Of a stretch of 64,000 nucleotides of DNA, positions 37,801 through 50,052 are shown piece by piece. This DNA is from Erythrophleum ivorense (taxonomy: Eukaryota; Streptophyta; Magnoliopsida; Fabales; Fabaceae). Location of the stretch: NCBI GenBank assembly GCA_026724425.1, contig JAIUCV010000019.1, forward strand, positions 14,334,827-14,398,826, read 5' to 3'. Both the position numbers and the translations under genes were made by a program. The stretch's first letter is position 1. Each line of letters starts with the position of its first letter. The notes beneath the pieces were generated by a model, which searched no databases, was not told where the DNA came from, and was given only the letters and a program-made list of their open reading frames with translations.

Positions 37801-40800
37801 TTAGGTTAACTCCCTTTTGCTTTTTAACTTTGTCTCTTGACCTTACAGTTACACTTGAGTGGAGCTTCATTTGCTTGGCCTAGACACATCAAATGAATCA
37901 TAAAATTATCAATGGAACCATATTTTTACTCATTTAAGCCTTATGCAAGTCAACTAAACTATTAAGTTATCATATTGTTCAATTAAGGACATAATGAAGC
38001 AACTCTTATAATTCAATATCTTGGCTCTAAGACCTCACCCAAAATGAGTCATCAGACTCTATTAGAACTTATTAGAGTCATCATAAACTTAATTCAAAGA
38101 ACCTAACATCAAGTTGCTTATTTATATATAATTGAACCCTAAATTTTTACTTTTCAAATTAAAGCTTCTAAATTCAAATCAATGGCTCCTTTGGAGTTTA
38201 TAATTCACATCTAGACCATTTATAATATTAAAATTAAAGAAAACTCTCCCTAGGTATCATTTCTTGCCCTAGGGCAAGGTATGCAACCTAATAGGCTTCC
38301 ATGGAGCTTTTGTTGCATTTTTAGGTAAATTGGCACCTATGGAAGTTCCCTAGCTTTTTTCTTAACTTAATTATGCTCTTACATACATTAAAATACCATT
38401 TTAAGACTTCAAACTTCTTAAAGTGCAATCAAAACCCTAGGTACCAAAACCTGCATTCTTTAGCTTCTTACTTGCTTCCATTTGCATTATCATAATCTCC
38501 ATGCATCAAAACCCTATTTCCCATCAAGTTTAAGCCAAAATCATACCCCTTCTAATCTGTCCTTAGTTAGGTTGAAACAATAAAGGACATGAACACTACA
38601 GAAAAGCTATTTTTACCATGGCATTATATCTTGTTTGAATCCTTGTCTGATGAGGATTTTTGTGGTGCAATTAGTTACTTCAAACCCTTCTTTCTCTCAA
38701 GTGGTTAGTCATTAAGCTCATCTTTTCTTGAAGCCAAGATCACTATTAGAAAGAACAAGAAGAGGAGAGCAAGGTTTCTAACTTAAAAAAAAACATGAAA
38801 TTATGCATGTTTCTATACCTTTTTGGCTTTATCTTTCTCTCTCTCCTTCCACATTTAGGATGCCATGGTTGCTATTTTAGGAGCTTCTAGGTCAGTTTGT
38901 AGGAGAAGAGGAGGTGGCATGGCTATATATGAAGTGGAAGAAGGGTTTTATAACAAATCCTAAAATTCTCGTTATGCCCTCTATTTCTATTCCTTTGTTT
39001 GAGCTTATTTTGAATCCTTTTTTAGAACCATCTTCTCCATCACAAAATTTAGGTCCTCTACTTTATTAATTTTTTTTTTCAAATTTATAGGATTTAAAAC
39101 CTTACCGAGCCATCCGATTAAAATTAAAGTCAACTAAAGACCTAAATTATACACTGAAAGGGTTTTAACCATTCTGATGGTTCCTATAGTATTTTAGGCC
39201 TTTGAAAACCCGGATGAGCTCAATTTTATCATTTAAAACTTCCTTCTTTAAGTTTCTCAAAAGTTACCTGAAATTATAATTTTGCCACTACGATATTGAT
39301 TTATTCCATTTAGCCGTTTTGACTCTGATTTTAAGTCATCCTTGGTTTCTCAACCTCATTTTTAGATGATCTATCTAGCATTCAAGCTTTTCTTTGCCTC
39401 AATTCATTTTGCTTCTAAGGTCCTTTTTCATTAATCATGTGATTCAATTTTTGGTTTCTCTTAATTCGTACTACTCTTTTCTAGGCTCATGACCCCGCTT
39501 AAATAATTTATTCTACTCTTTAGGAACTATTTTAAATTTCCAAATCATAGGATATTATGGCTTTAATGAATTATAATGTTTTAAGAAGCCTAAATTGAAA
39601 GATAAAATTTTAAGGTTTAATTAGGTCTAAAGAAGCAAAATGGTCTTAAGCTTGTTTAATCTACCTTATGATAGCCCTAATGAGTTTCATTAGAGTTATA
39701 TGGCTCAAAGCAAGTGAGAGTTTGGAGCCTAGAAAATGAAGTCCAAGAGTTGCCTCTTAGACAATCTAAAAATGACCTAAAAATGGCATATTAAGTCTTA
39801 ATAGGATTAGATAATAGTAATAAAAGTTAAAATGGATCCTAAAGATTTATTTTGCCTTGAAATTGCTATATGTAGCCCAAGCTAGCCCAAGTTCACTTAT
39901 TTATGAGTGTTAAGATTAGGAAAATCAAGAAAAAAACAAGAGCCAAGTGGGTTAGTGGTAGTTTTAAGCCTCCAAAGTCATAAGGTAGCTTTATCTTCCT
40001 ATCTTGCATGCATTTGAATGTTTGAATGAGTTGAGATGCTTGTATGTGTAGTTACTTGATGTATTCATGAGTTACGCTTTGATATGGTTTTTGTAATGAG
40101 TTTTATGCATGAATATTGTATGTTTCGACTCCTAACTCCTTATGGCAGGAAATTAAACACAATACTTGGCCCAAAATTGAGTTTCGTTGAGCCTAGCTAG
40201 TATGTTAAAATGCTATGGTTTGATAAGAAATCAGTTTTTATGTTAGAAGTTATATGAGTTACATGATGCATATGAATTATATGTTTGCATTCTATGCATT
40301 GTATTTCTTCATGGCATTTTTATATGCATTGATATAGTTGAGATTTATTACTGAGATTTTCCCCAAAATCTGACCCCTGTTCCTCCTACTAACTATTTCA
40401 AGTTCTCCAAGTAAGGGAAAAAAATAAAGAAGAGCTAAACGCTAGAAAAATGATAAATAGAATTTTGTTATGTACCCATGTATATAATATAATCGATTGG
40501 CTAGTATACATAGTGTATTTGTGATGAATTATGATGTATGTCTAAGGGTATGTAATGGTTACTCATGTATGATCTGGAGCACTTACATATATGTCATTTT
40601 GATGTAGAAGTTAACTATTAATACAAGAATTCTTATATGAGATGCTTTATCATCCATGCGCATGGTTGGGTGTTGAATGGTCAAATTTTGATGTAGGTTG
40701 TATTTCATGCAAAGAACTTTATAGAATTGATGTTTGGAATGATTAAAATTTCCTCAAAGTGAGAAAGCATAATTTAGAGGCAAATTGGACCACTTTATAA

Positions 40801-41406
40801 CCAAATTTTAATCCAAATGAGCTATAAATTGTACCTCTACTGTTGACAATCCAATGACCTAGTTTGGGGTTGAAATTTGGTAAACATTTAGGCAATTTAT
40901 AGAGCTTTCTAAAAAGCTAAAAATGAAAATTTTTAGAACTATACAGAATATTTTATGAATTTTTTAAATTAGTGTAGAATTATGGAAATGGTGCCACTAT
41001 TTTTGTATTATTTCAAGGCTCAAATGAATTTAATTTTACCTGAAATGTTTACAACATATAGTTATATCACTAGGTTTCTATGCACACCTAATTTGTGTAA
41101 ATTAGAACTATATAGCAAAGTTATGAATTTTTGAAGTTTTAAGCCCTATTATATCAAAATGCCCGAAATGAGCTATATAGCTTCCATAATGCAAATGGGT
41201 CTCATATTTTAATATTATAGATCAAAGCAAAGTTGTTTACGCCAACCATGAGTGAAAAATAAAAGAAATTCAAATTTTGACCCCTATAGTGGCACTTAAA
41301 GTGTAAAAAAGGCTAAAATCATAGTCAAAAGTTTGGTAACGATTGCATTTTGGTTGTCATCAAGAACAAAGGGTATGAATGAGTTTATATGAAGCTAATT
41401 ATGACA
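34869..41406 (+). repeat. Solo LTR E, plus orientation, carrying solo LTR D
   Basis: Begins TGTAACATCC, ends AATTATGACA, and is flanked by TTCTA at 34864-34868 and 41407-41411. Without D it is about 3.1 kb. Its first 250 bases are the reverse complement of the end of the C LTR (GAAGACCCTA.AATAA..GAATTAAGG blocks), so it is a C-type LTR in the opposite orientation. No internal domain is present. Confidence 0.82.
36109..39559 (-). repeat. Solo LTR D, nested in E in the opposite orientation
   Basis: 3451 bp from TGTCATACCA to GATATTATG, flanked by GCTTT at 36104-36108 and 39560-39564. The right terminus has decayed from the expected TACA to TATG. It contains six degenerate units of GACTTTTGG..CTCACC at 37460-37645, the clearest example of this LTR repeat in the window. 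Confidence 0.82.
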
Positions 41407-41411
41407 TTCTA

Positions 41412-42503
41412 CTCCACAACCAAGTCTAGAATGACAATTGTTCAATATTAATATCCATATTACACTTCATATGACAACAAGATCCTTTATTTGTTAGTAA
41501 GCAAAAATCCAAACCATATGTAAGTGCCATATCCAAATTCATCAATTGATAAGATAATCCATCATAGTTTCAAGCCAGGAATTTTACTAACTCCTTAATC
41601 AACTTATATCTTTTATCTCTTATGTCACTAAAATTTTAGCCTAGAACAAATCCAAAATATAGCTAATAGAAATGGTGATAGCAATAGTAAAATGACAATA
41701 AAATACAACATGTAAAGCCTTTAAGTAATAACCAAAAGTTCAAAATACACCTCTTAAATTCCTCTAAACTCTTTGAACAAGTTCAAAATATATATTTAAT
41801 CTTGTCTAAACATCTAAACTTTCATTAAAATTAATGGAACAATAGGTGACCACCTTAAACCTCATTTACAAGGGCTAGTTTCTAAATGAGCCTATTACTT
41901 AGGTTCATACATCCAATTTTGCAAAGTGAGTCTAAGTGACTTGAAGTCACACCAAACCTTCCTAAACTACTTAAATGCACTTACCCAATATAGGAAATTT
42001 ACTAAAAACACTCAAAAATGTTCCAAGTAGTCATGTTATACGCAAAACATTGACTAGAATACTCAAGTGGACACTTCAACTACTAATCACAAATATCAAT
42101 AATTCAAACATTAATTTTATGATGTTAAACATTTACTAGTCCTATAATTCCAAGTTACTTATTAAGAATCATCCAAATACAATCACAAGTACCAACTCCA
42201 CAATAATTCAAATTATATAATTAGTCTCTATACTTGGTAATACATGATGTATTTTGGCAATTCTATAACATAATAATCAATTGAATAAGAACTAGTATCT
42301 CAACTATGCAAACCCAATTAAACAAGGCATTCAAGCTTATACACCAATAAGCTATAATGCTAAGTTCCATTAGCTTCTCGTTACTACTAAGATATCTACT
42401 CCCTGAAAATAGTAGCCTGCAATTGGGGTGAGATATAAAATCTCAATGACAAAATTCCATATATATGTACAAATTAATTAACATAATGCTTTGTATGAAC
42501 AAT
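41412..42503. other. Unclassified old repeat, piece 2
   Basis: AT-rich, non-coding, between solo LTRs E and F. A GGGGTGAGATATAAAATCTC stretch near 42426 resembles the GTGAGATTC..GAATCTC box of the gypsy LTRs, so this may be a very old LTR of a related family. Confidence 0.4.
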
Positions 42504-45500
42504 TGTAACACCATAACTTTAACACTCAACTCATGCAAATCCCATGCCTCATCTTATGTAAATTCTGTGGGAAGCAACATAATGGCATAGGGAATCATAA
42601 ATCAAAATGCCTTTCTCCATGGGTAAAAATTTTCTCTTAGAGTCCCGTGGGTCATATGGACTCATCATTCTTATTCTCACATTTAAATACCTAAATGCCA
42701 CTTATAACAAGCTCAAGAGATGGTCCATACCTAGAGCAAAGGGAGCAAATACACAAAATACACTAGTGCAGCCTCGGATCAATTTTCTAAATTTTGTGCT
42801 TAAATTTTGAAAAATCATAACTAATTCTAGAAAATTCAAAATTAGGCACACTATACCATTCTAGAAGTTTACATATGTCTAATTTATACTAAAAATAAAT
42901 CCAAACCACAAAAGAGGATACTAGGCATTGGAAATTGATGGAACAATAGTAGAGGTCAGTTGCCATCCCTAGTATTGATCTCCAACTTCAACAATTCATA
43001 TCTCCCTGTTTAGAGGTCCAATTGGGGTGATCTTAATGGCCATGGAAGGATTATCATGTCTAGTTTATGCTTATAAATTTTCATGAATATTGGACATCAT
43101 TGGCCCACGAATGACATAGCCAAAGTTTCTAACCATATGAATAATACCTATATCAGTTCAGCAGAAAAATGGCAACTTTAGAAATTCATAATTAATTCTA
43201 CATAGCTCTAAATAATCTGTTCTTTAGCTTCCCAAAAATCTATGAATAAGATCTAAATGTGTGCCAAATTTCATTAGCAAATTCATCTATTTGGTTAGAT
43301 CTTGACATTGGGTTGTGAAATGGTTATTTTTAAGCTTTACAAAGGGTCCAAATGGTCCAAATTGAGCTCCAAGGCAACTATGACCACTTGAGCACGTGGG
43401 AATGCACCAAAATAATATTCTAAACTTGTCTTAAAGGTGCAAAAATCCAGATTTCTCAAACTCAGTCATCCACCTCATGATATACACAAGAATGCATATG
43501 TCTAGTCTTGTTATTCCATATGCAAACCATGTTATATCATACATTTGGCATCAAATCTCATTCATACATCATACATTTAGGTAATTACATATGCTCATAT
43601 GATTACATAATAATTTCATTATTAGATTACATCATATGCCATGTGTATGGCTAAAAGAGAGACAAAACTAGGCATTTTCATACACTTGAATGTCAATCTC
43701 CTTCTTCTAAGCTTAGTGGCTTTCATTACCTTGCTCAATTGCTCCACCTAGCATGTTAAGACATTGGAGAGGAGGAGATAAGATTCAAAGACTCCCAATA
43801 GTTCATCTCCCATTCAATCACATATAAAGTATGCAATACAAGTCTTAAAACTGCATGCATGAGCATATTGACATATGTGAGCATTCATAAAACATTCTTA
43901 GCATTTTGATCACATCATGTTTAACATACATAGGCTTGCCAAGTGAGTGGATTAGCCTTACTCATTCACTTATAGATTTTGGACTTGCCTCACCTATTTT
44001 CCCTAAGAGGTTTTGACTCAACCTTACTTTTGGGAGTTAACTTCACTCTTAAGAGACTCTTTGTTTTGTCTCAATCAAGTTCAAGGGTTCTTGGCTTATC
44101 CTCACTATAGTTAAAGGGTTTTTGGCTTCTCCACACTCAAGCAAACTAAGACAAACACAAAAAAATTATTTACATGCATGAAACATCATCATAGTGGAAT
44201 AAGAGCTCATGTTAAAATACTTTTCATAATTTAAAACATATATACACACATTCAAAGACAATGTAAGCATACATTCATGCATGAAAGAAGGTGGAGAGAG
44301 CTACCTTGCTTGCATTTGTATACTTTTTCCTTAAGCCTTGAGTCCTCTTCCTTGACCTCACACACCCAAGAAGGTGGAGATCATTTCTCTTGGCCTAGAG
44401 ACATCATATGGAAGCTAATTATACTCTTGAATTATATTTTAAGGCCACACATTCACTAGAAAAGCTAGGTGACTCATAAGGCTCTTTTATGGTTCTATAA
44501 TACACTTAATGAAGCAACCTTAAGAAAACATCATCTTGGCTCCATTCTATCTATTTATTTATGATTCTTGACTCCATTTAAATTCCTTGGAGTCATCACA
44601 CAAATAAATCAAGGAGCCTAGTTGGGTGTTGCTTCTTTAAGCCATAATATGGAACATACAAGGCCATCTCACTTTCTATGGTTTCTAAAATTTTTCCAGG
44701 GCTTCCTCTCATACTCTTCCATCATACATGACTTAAAAATAAGCTTAGAACAAATTAAAACTACCCCTAGGTGCCATTTCTACTCTAGGCTGAAGCATAT
44801 ACTCTTCTTGGCATCCTTGAAGTTTCTTTACTTCCTTTGATAGGAGAATTATGTAGGAAGCTCTCTTGGTATCTTAAGAACTCATATGAACACTTAAACA
44901 TCATAAAATATGGCTAGGGTTTATGGTAGAGTTCAAGGTGGAATCAAAACTCTAAATTCCATAACTTACATTCTAAAACTCCCTTTTCAATTCTAGTTGT
45001 ATATTTTTAATCTTCACACTCCATAACCTTTGGTTCCATCAAGAACACATAAAAAAAACTCTCCTCCTCACTTTCTCTCTTTAGATTCAAGCTTAAATAG
45101 TTTGGAAACACAAGATTTTGCAAGTGTTTCAAGTGAAGTCTTACCTTAAAACAAAGCTCTAAAGCATAGATTATTTTCCACATATTGATTTCTTGAAAAA
45201 AGTTTCTTTTTGGCTTAGGTTAGACCTGAATCTTCAAGTTTTCAAGAAAAGAAAATCACCATTAGAGAGCTCTTAAAGCGAGGAATAACTTTCCTAATTG
45301 GCGCAAGATGAAACGGGGCCATTTACTTACCTAAACAGAAGTTTAAACTTCTTCTCTCTCTCCTTTCTTAATGTCACTCCATTGCTGCCCATTTTTCTAC
45401 AAATGGAAACTTGAAGAAGGTGATGAGGTGTAATCTTACTTAAGAAGCCTCTTTTACAATTTTTTAAAATGATCATTTTGCCCCTACACGCCAGTTTGCT

Positions 45501-46036
45501 CCATTTAGGCTCATTTTAACTCCTTTTTTAGAACTGTCTTTTCCATCATAAAATTTAGGTCCTCTAATTCATAAAATACCTTTGGTTTGATTCAAATTGA
45601 ATTTAAACCCTTCCTGAATGAACTAGTCAAAGTTCGGGTCAACTGACTTTAGAAAATGTCCATCAGATGGGCTTTAGCTATCTCGAGGCTTCCTATGGTT
45701 TTTAGGGCCTTTGAGAATCCTGGAGAACTCAAAACTTTCATTTAAAAAGCTCTTCTATGTGAAATTTCAAAATTTACTCAAAATGATGAAAATGCCTTTA
45801 CGTTTCGTCAACTTTTCGCTCAAATTCGTTTATTCATTTTAGCTCCATTTTCCTTTTCATCTAAACCTAAGATTCTCATTTTTAAGAGTCTAGAATGCTT
45901 CCTAAATTTTTTGGGACCTTAACTAAGCCATTTCAGGGGACTTCCTTTTGTATTAAGTGAATTTCATTCATTTACGGAGAAACCGTACGTTACGTTTCTC
46001 GCGTTTTCTCTTATTTTCAGAGAACCAGATATTACA
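42504..46036 (-). repeat. Solo LTR F
   Basis: 3533 bp from TGTAACACCATAAC to CCAGATATTACA, flanked by ACAAT (42499-42503) and ACTAT (46037-46041), a TSD with one mismatch. It is an A-type LTR by its landmarks: GAGATAAGATTCAAAG near 43780, the CTCACC/GACT repeat at about 43925-44140, and TTTTTAGGGCCTTTGAGAAT near 45698. Confidence 0.82.
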
Positions 46037-46041
46037 ACTAT

Positions 46042-47068
46042 CATAACAAAAGCAATGCATGTATCATTTCAAATGAACAAGCTTAACTATAATTAACTAC
46101 TATCTCATACTAGTAATCATAATCAATGAGTTATTGACCAACAACTAAGAAAAAGGCACAATCATGGCACAAGCTCCTTATTGAACATGATCATGACTTG
46201 GTGCATTCACAAGAGTCTGACTTGGTGCATGATCACAGCATAATGTACAAGTGGAAGCATAATCCCATATTCATATACAAGGACACGATCATGGTTATAG
46301 AATCAATAGTCAAAATAATCATTAGTCCTCAAAATAACATGTATAAGCAAATCATATGATCAAAACAATACATATTCATGAAATTAACTCCTAGTTACCT
46401 TAACGAAGCTCAATTACTCTTCCTTTAACTACCAATATGTCCTAAGAGGCCATCAAGTTTAAAACAAGCATAGTTACTATTATTTAATGATCATTAACAA
46501 AAGATCTTCATACTCATCAATTAATTTCATCAAAGATCAAGTAGAAAACACTTACCTAAACCTCCAAAGAGTTAAAGATACTAATTTAAGGTCTAACAAC
46601 AAAGAACAACCAATGGGTCATCTCATATAGAAGAATTTTCGTATATATGTACAACTCATATGAAAAATCAGTTCATATAGTGAGATTTCATCCTTTAACA
46701 CCAAAAAATGAAGGGAAACACTTACCTAATGAATACCCCAAGTTCTCAAGAGTTTTAAAGCACCAATTTGAGCTCACTTGACTAAGCTAATATAATGAGT
46801 TATGATTTCCTCTTAAATTTCACACATGTGACAACCATATATAAAAAATTAACCCAAATGATGAAATTTTTGCACATACACATCACAAAATGGTGAGAGA
46901 CACTTACCCAATCTTTCATATCGCTAATGGTACTAATTTGAGGCCAAAACAATTTAAATTCACAATGGGTCACTCCCAGTGCTTGAATTTTCACATATGT
47001 GATTGCCACTAAGTGAAAATTAGTTTATGGGATGAAATTTGAGCATGAACATGCTTTAACATGAAGGG
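46042..47068. other. Unclassified old repeat, piece 3
   Basis: Continues piece 2 after removal of F. Non-coding. Its right part is made of three diverged copies of a unit of about 175 bp (separate entry). Confidence 0.4.
46549..47062. repeat. Three diverged tandem units of 170-182 bp
   Basis: Each unit opens with CACTTACC(T/C)A(A) (46549, 46719, 46901). Each then has a (T/C)ACTAATTT(A/G)AGG- or CACCAATTTGAG-like box 30-40 bp on, and an (A/T)TGAAATTT or TGAGATTTC box near its end. The copies are much diverged. Confidence 0.55.
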
Positions 47069-48446
47069 TGTAATACCATATCTATATAAAGCTTAACTCA
47101 TGGCAAAATTGGCATATAACACTCATTTGCATGAAAATAACACTTTTAGTTGCGGTTAATTGTGTCATTGAAAGTTCAATAAATTCAATTTTGGTTTTAT
47201 GGACCATATGAGCTTGCCATATTCATTTTTCGTCCATAATAAATTTGTTCAACTAGAATTATCACAATTTGAAGCTCAAAATTCAGGTCCAAGCCATAGA
47301 ACACAAAATCACATCTCACTTTGCATTTTGCCAATACATTCTAGATTCTGATATGAATTTTGGAAAAATATAATTAATTTTAGAAAAATCAAAATCATGC
47401 AAATTATATCATTCTAGAAAGTTATGGATGTCCCTTAACTACAAGGTTTGCCCCACAAAATTCAATGGAACAGTAGCATTAGTCACTGATGCATCCTACA
47501 ACTGAACTCAAACTTCAAAAAATCATTTCTCCCTCTACAATGCTCCAAATGAGGTACTCTCTATGGCTATAGAAAGCTTATGATGTCTACTATATTCTTG
47601 TAAACCTTCATAAAAATTGGACTTCATTTGGCCTTTGAATGACATAGAAATGCAAACAGATCACATGAACAGTAATAATGACAATTTCTACATAATTTGG
47701 CCAACTTTGATAAATCATAATAAATTCTTTAGAGCTCAAAAAATGGTGCTCTTTAGCTCTGTAAAAAGCTGTTGATGAGACCTATTTTCTTGCCAAATTT
47801 CATACAAAAAGTCATCCATTTTATCGAACTTTGGTTCAGCTCAAGGAAATGGCTAATTTGAAGTCCATAAAGGGGTCAAGATGCACCAATTGGCTTTCTC
47901 ATCAATCTACAGCCACTTAAGCACATCCAAAAGCATAATTACAACATATCAAAGCATGCCAAATGGTTCAAATCACCATGGAACTCAAACTCACCTTCCT
48001 AGTTATTCATTTACACATGCATTTCAAAGCTCATGGATGTCAAAAACTCACATTTCATACATTTGGTTCCAAAATGGATCCATACATCATATTTACATAC
48101 ATTTGCTCATGCTTAATGATTTACATTTCATGTACATCATATAAGTACAAACTTTGACATCAAAATGCATAAATTTCCTATTCTATTGTCAAAGTTCCAT
48201 GCTTCAAGATGCTTAGCCTCCATTTCTTGCTCCATTTAAATTACCTAGACATGGTTAGACATATATGAGGAAAGAATGAGATTCCAAGAATCTCAATAGC
48301 TCTTTTACCCTTTCAAGCATACATACATGGCATATTTTCATGTCAAAGAATATAAGCATGCAATGAAAGCTTCTAGTAAACATACATAATCATTTCTCAA
48401 GTCACATAAACTAATATATTGGCAAACATGGGCTCTAAGGTCCCCC
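47069..48446 (-). repeat. Truncated gypsy-type LTR G
   Basis: Begins TGTAATACCATATC and follows the order of the A and C LTRs (AATTTTGG..AATATAATTAATTTTAG near 47350, GAGATTCCAAGAATCTC near 48278). It stops near 48446, where an LTR in the opposite orientation begins. The rest of it is missing. Confidence 0.65.
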
Positions 48447-50052
48447 AAGATGAATTAGTTAAGGTCCTTAAAAATTTAAGTAATATTCTAGACTCCTAAA
48501 AATGAGAATCCCAGGCTCAGATGGAAAGAAAAATAGAGTTAGAATGAAAAAACAAAATGTAACAAAAGGTTGACAAAACGTAATGACACTTTCATAATTT
48601 TGAACAAATTTTGGAATTATCATATAAGGGCTTTTCAAATAAAAGTTTTGAGTTCTCAGGGGTTCTTAGAGGCCTTGAAGACCATGGAAAGCCCCGGGAC
48701 ACTTAAAACCCTTTCGGTGGATGTTTTCCAACATCAATTGACCTGAACTTTGATTGATTCATTTGGGAAGGTTTTAGCTCCAATTTGAGTACTTCCAAAG
48801 GCATTTTACTAAATTGGGAACCTAAATTTTATAATAGAAAAGACAGTTCTCAAAAAGGAGCTAAAATGAATTAGAAACAAAAATGCCAAGAATGAAGGGC
48901 AAAATTAGACTTTTTGGAAAATGAAAGCTTCTTGAATACTCTTTAAGTTTCTTATTTCTTCTCCCCCTTTATTTGCACGACTTATTCTTCCTAAAAGCTA
49001 GAAAAATACTAGCTCTTTTAGGCACACCAAGGAAGAGAAAAAGCAAGAAAAAGGTAGAAAATTCCATAGATTTTCATGCTCCTTCTTATTTCCTCTCCTC
49101 TTAAGCTTCCTTTCCATGGTTTTAATAAAGTCTTGGTGCTATTTTGGGGGCAGAACAAGGAGAGGAATTTCATGTTTGAGGTAAGGAAGCCAATAAAGGT
49201 GAAAAATAAGCAAGAAGAATCAAGAAATCAAGATAAAATCTTAATTTTATGGTAGCTTCTTCCTACCCTGCTCTTTTGTATGGTTCAACCACCATGGAGT
49301 CCAATCCCTAAGGGATGATTTCTATCCAAAACAAAAAGGAACTAAGGGTTTTAGAGTGCAAGGATTAAGAATATAAAATTGGATTCAAATAAAAGCTATT
49401 GATTTTCAAGATAGCAAACTTAGGGTTTCAAGTACTCTACCAAAAATTTGATTTGATATAATTATTCCTAGGCCTAAATGAGTGTTTGGATAAGCTCTTG
49501 AGATCCCTAGAAGGCTCCTCATATTCATCTTCCATCAAGTAAACAAAGCAAACTCACTTGGTGCTCATATGAAGCATAGCCACGGCCTAGACTAGATGAA
49601 GCACCAAGGGGTAGTTTTAATTTGTTTCAAGCTTATTTTTGAGTCATATAAGATGGAAGAGGACAAGAGGAAGCTTTGAAAAAATTTTAGAAGCCATGGA
49701 TAATGAGATAGTATCATAGGTTCTATATTATGGCTTAAAGAAGCAACATCTAGCTAGGCTCCTAGACTTGATTGTGTGATGACTCCAAGAGATTCAAATA
49801 GAGTCAAGAATCATAAATAAATGGAGAGAATAGAGCTAAGATGATGTCTTCTTAAGGTTGCTTTATTAAGTACATTATGGAACCATAAAAGAGCCATATG
49901 AACCACCTAACTTTTCTAGTGAATGTGTAGCTTTAGAATTTAGTTCAAGAGTATAATTGGCTTCCATATTATATATCTAGGCCAAAGGAAACACATCCCA
50001 CCTTCTTGTGAGTGTGTGGCCGTCGGAGAGGAACTAAGTCTAAGGAGGAAAG
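48447..50052 (+). repeat. Gypsy-type LTR H, left piece, plus orientation
   Basis: From about 48450 the sequence follows S2 from its base 65 onwards (ATGAATTAGTTAAGGT, then GCCTTGAAGACCATGG near 48672), so the first 65 bp of the LTR are missing. It runs to 50052, is interrupted by element B and resumes at 63482. Confidence 0.75.
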
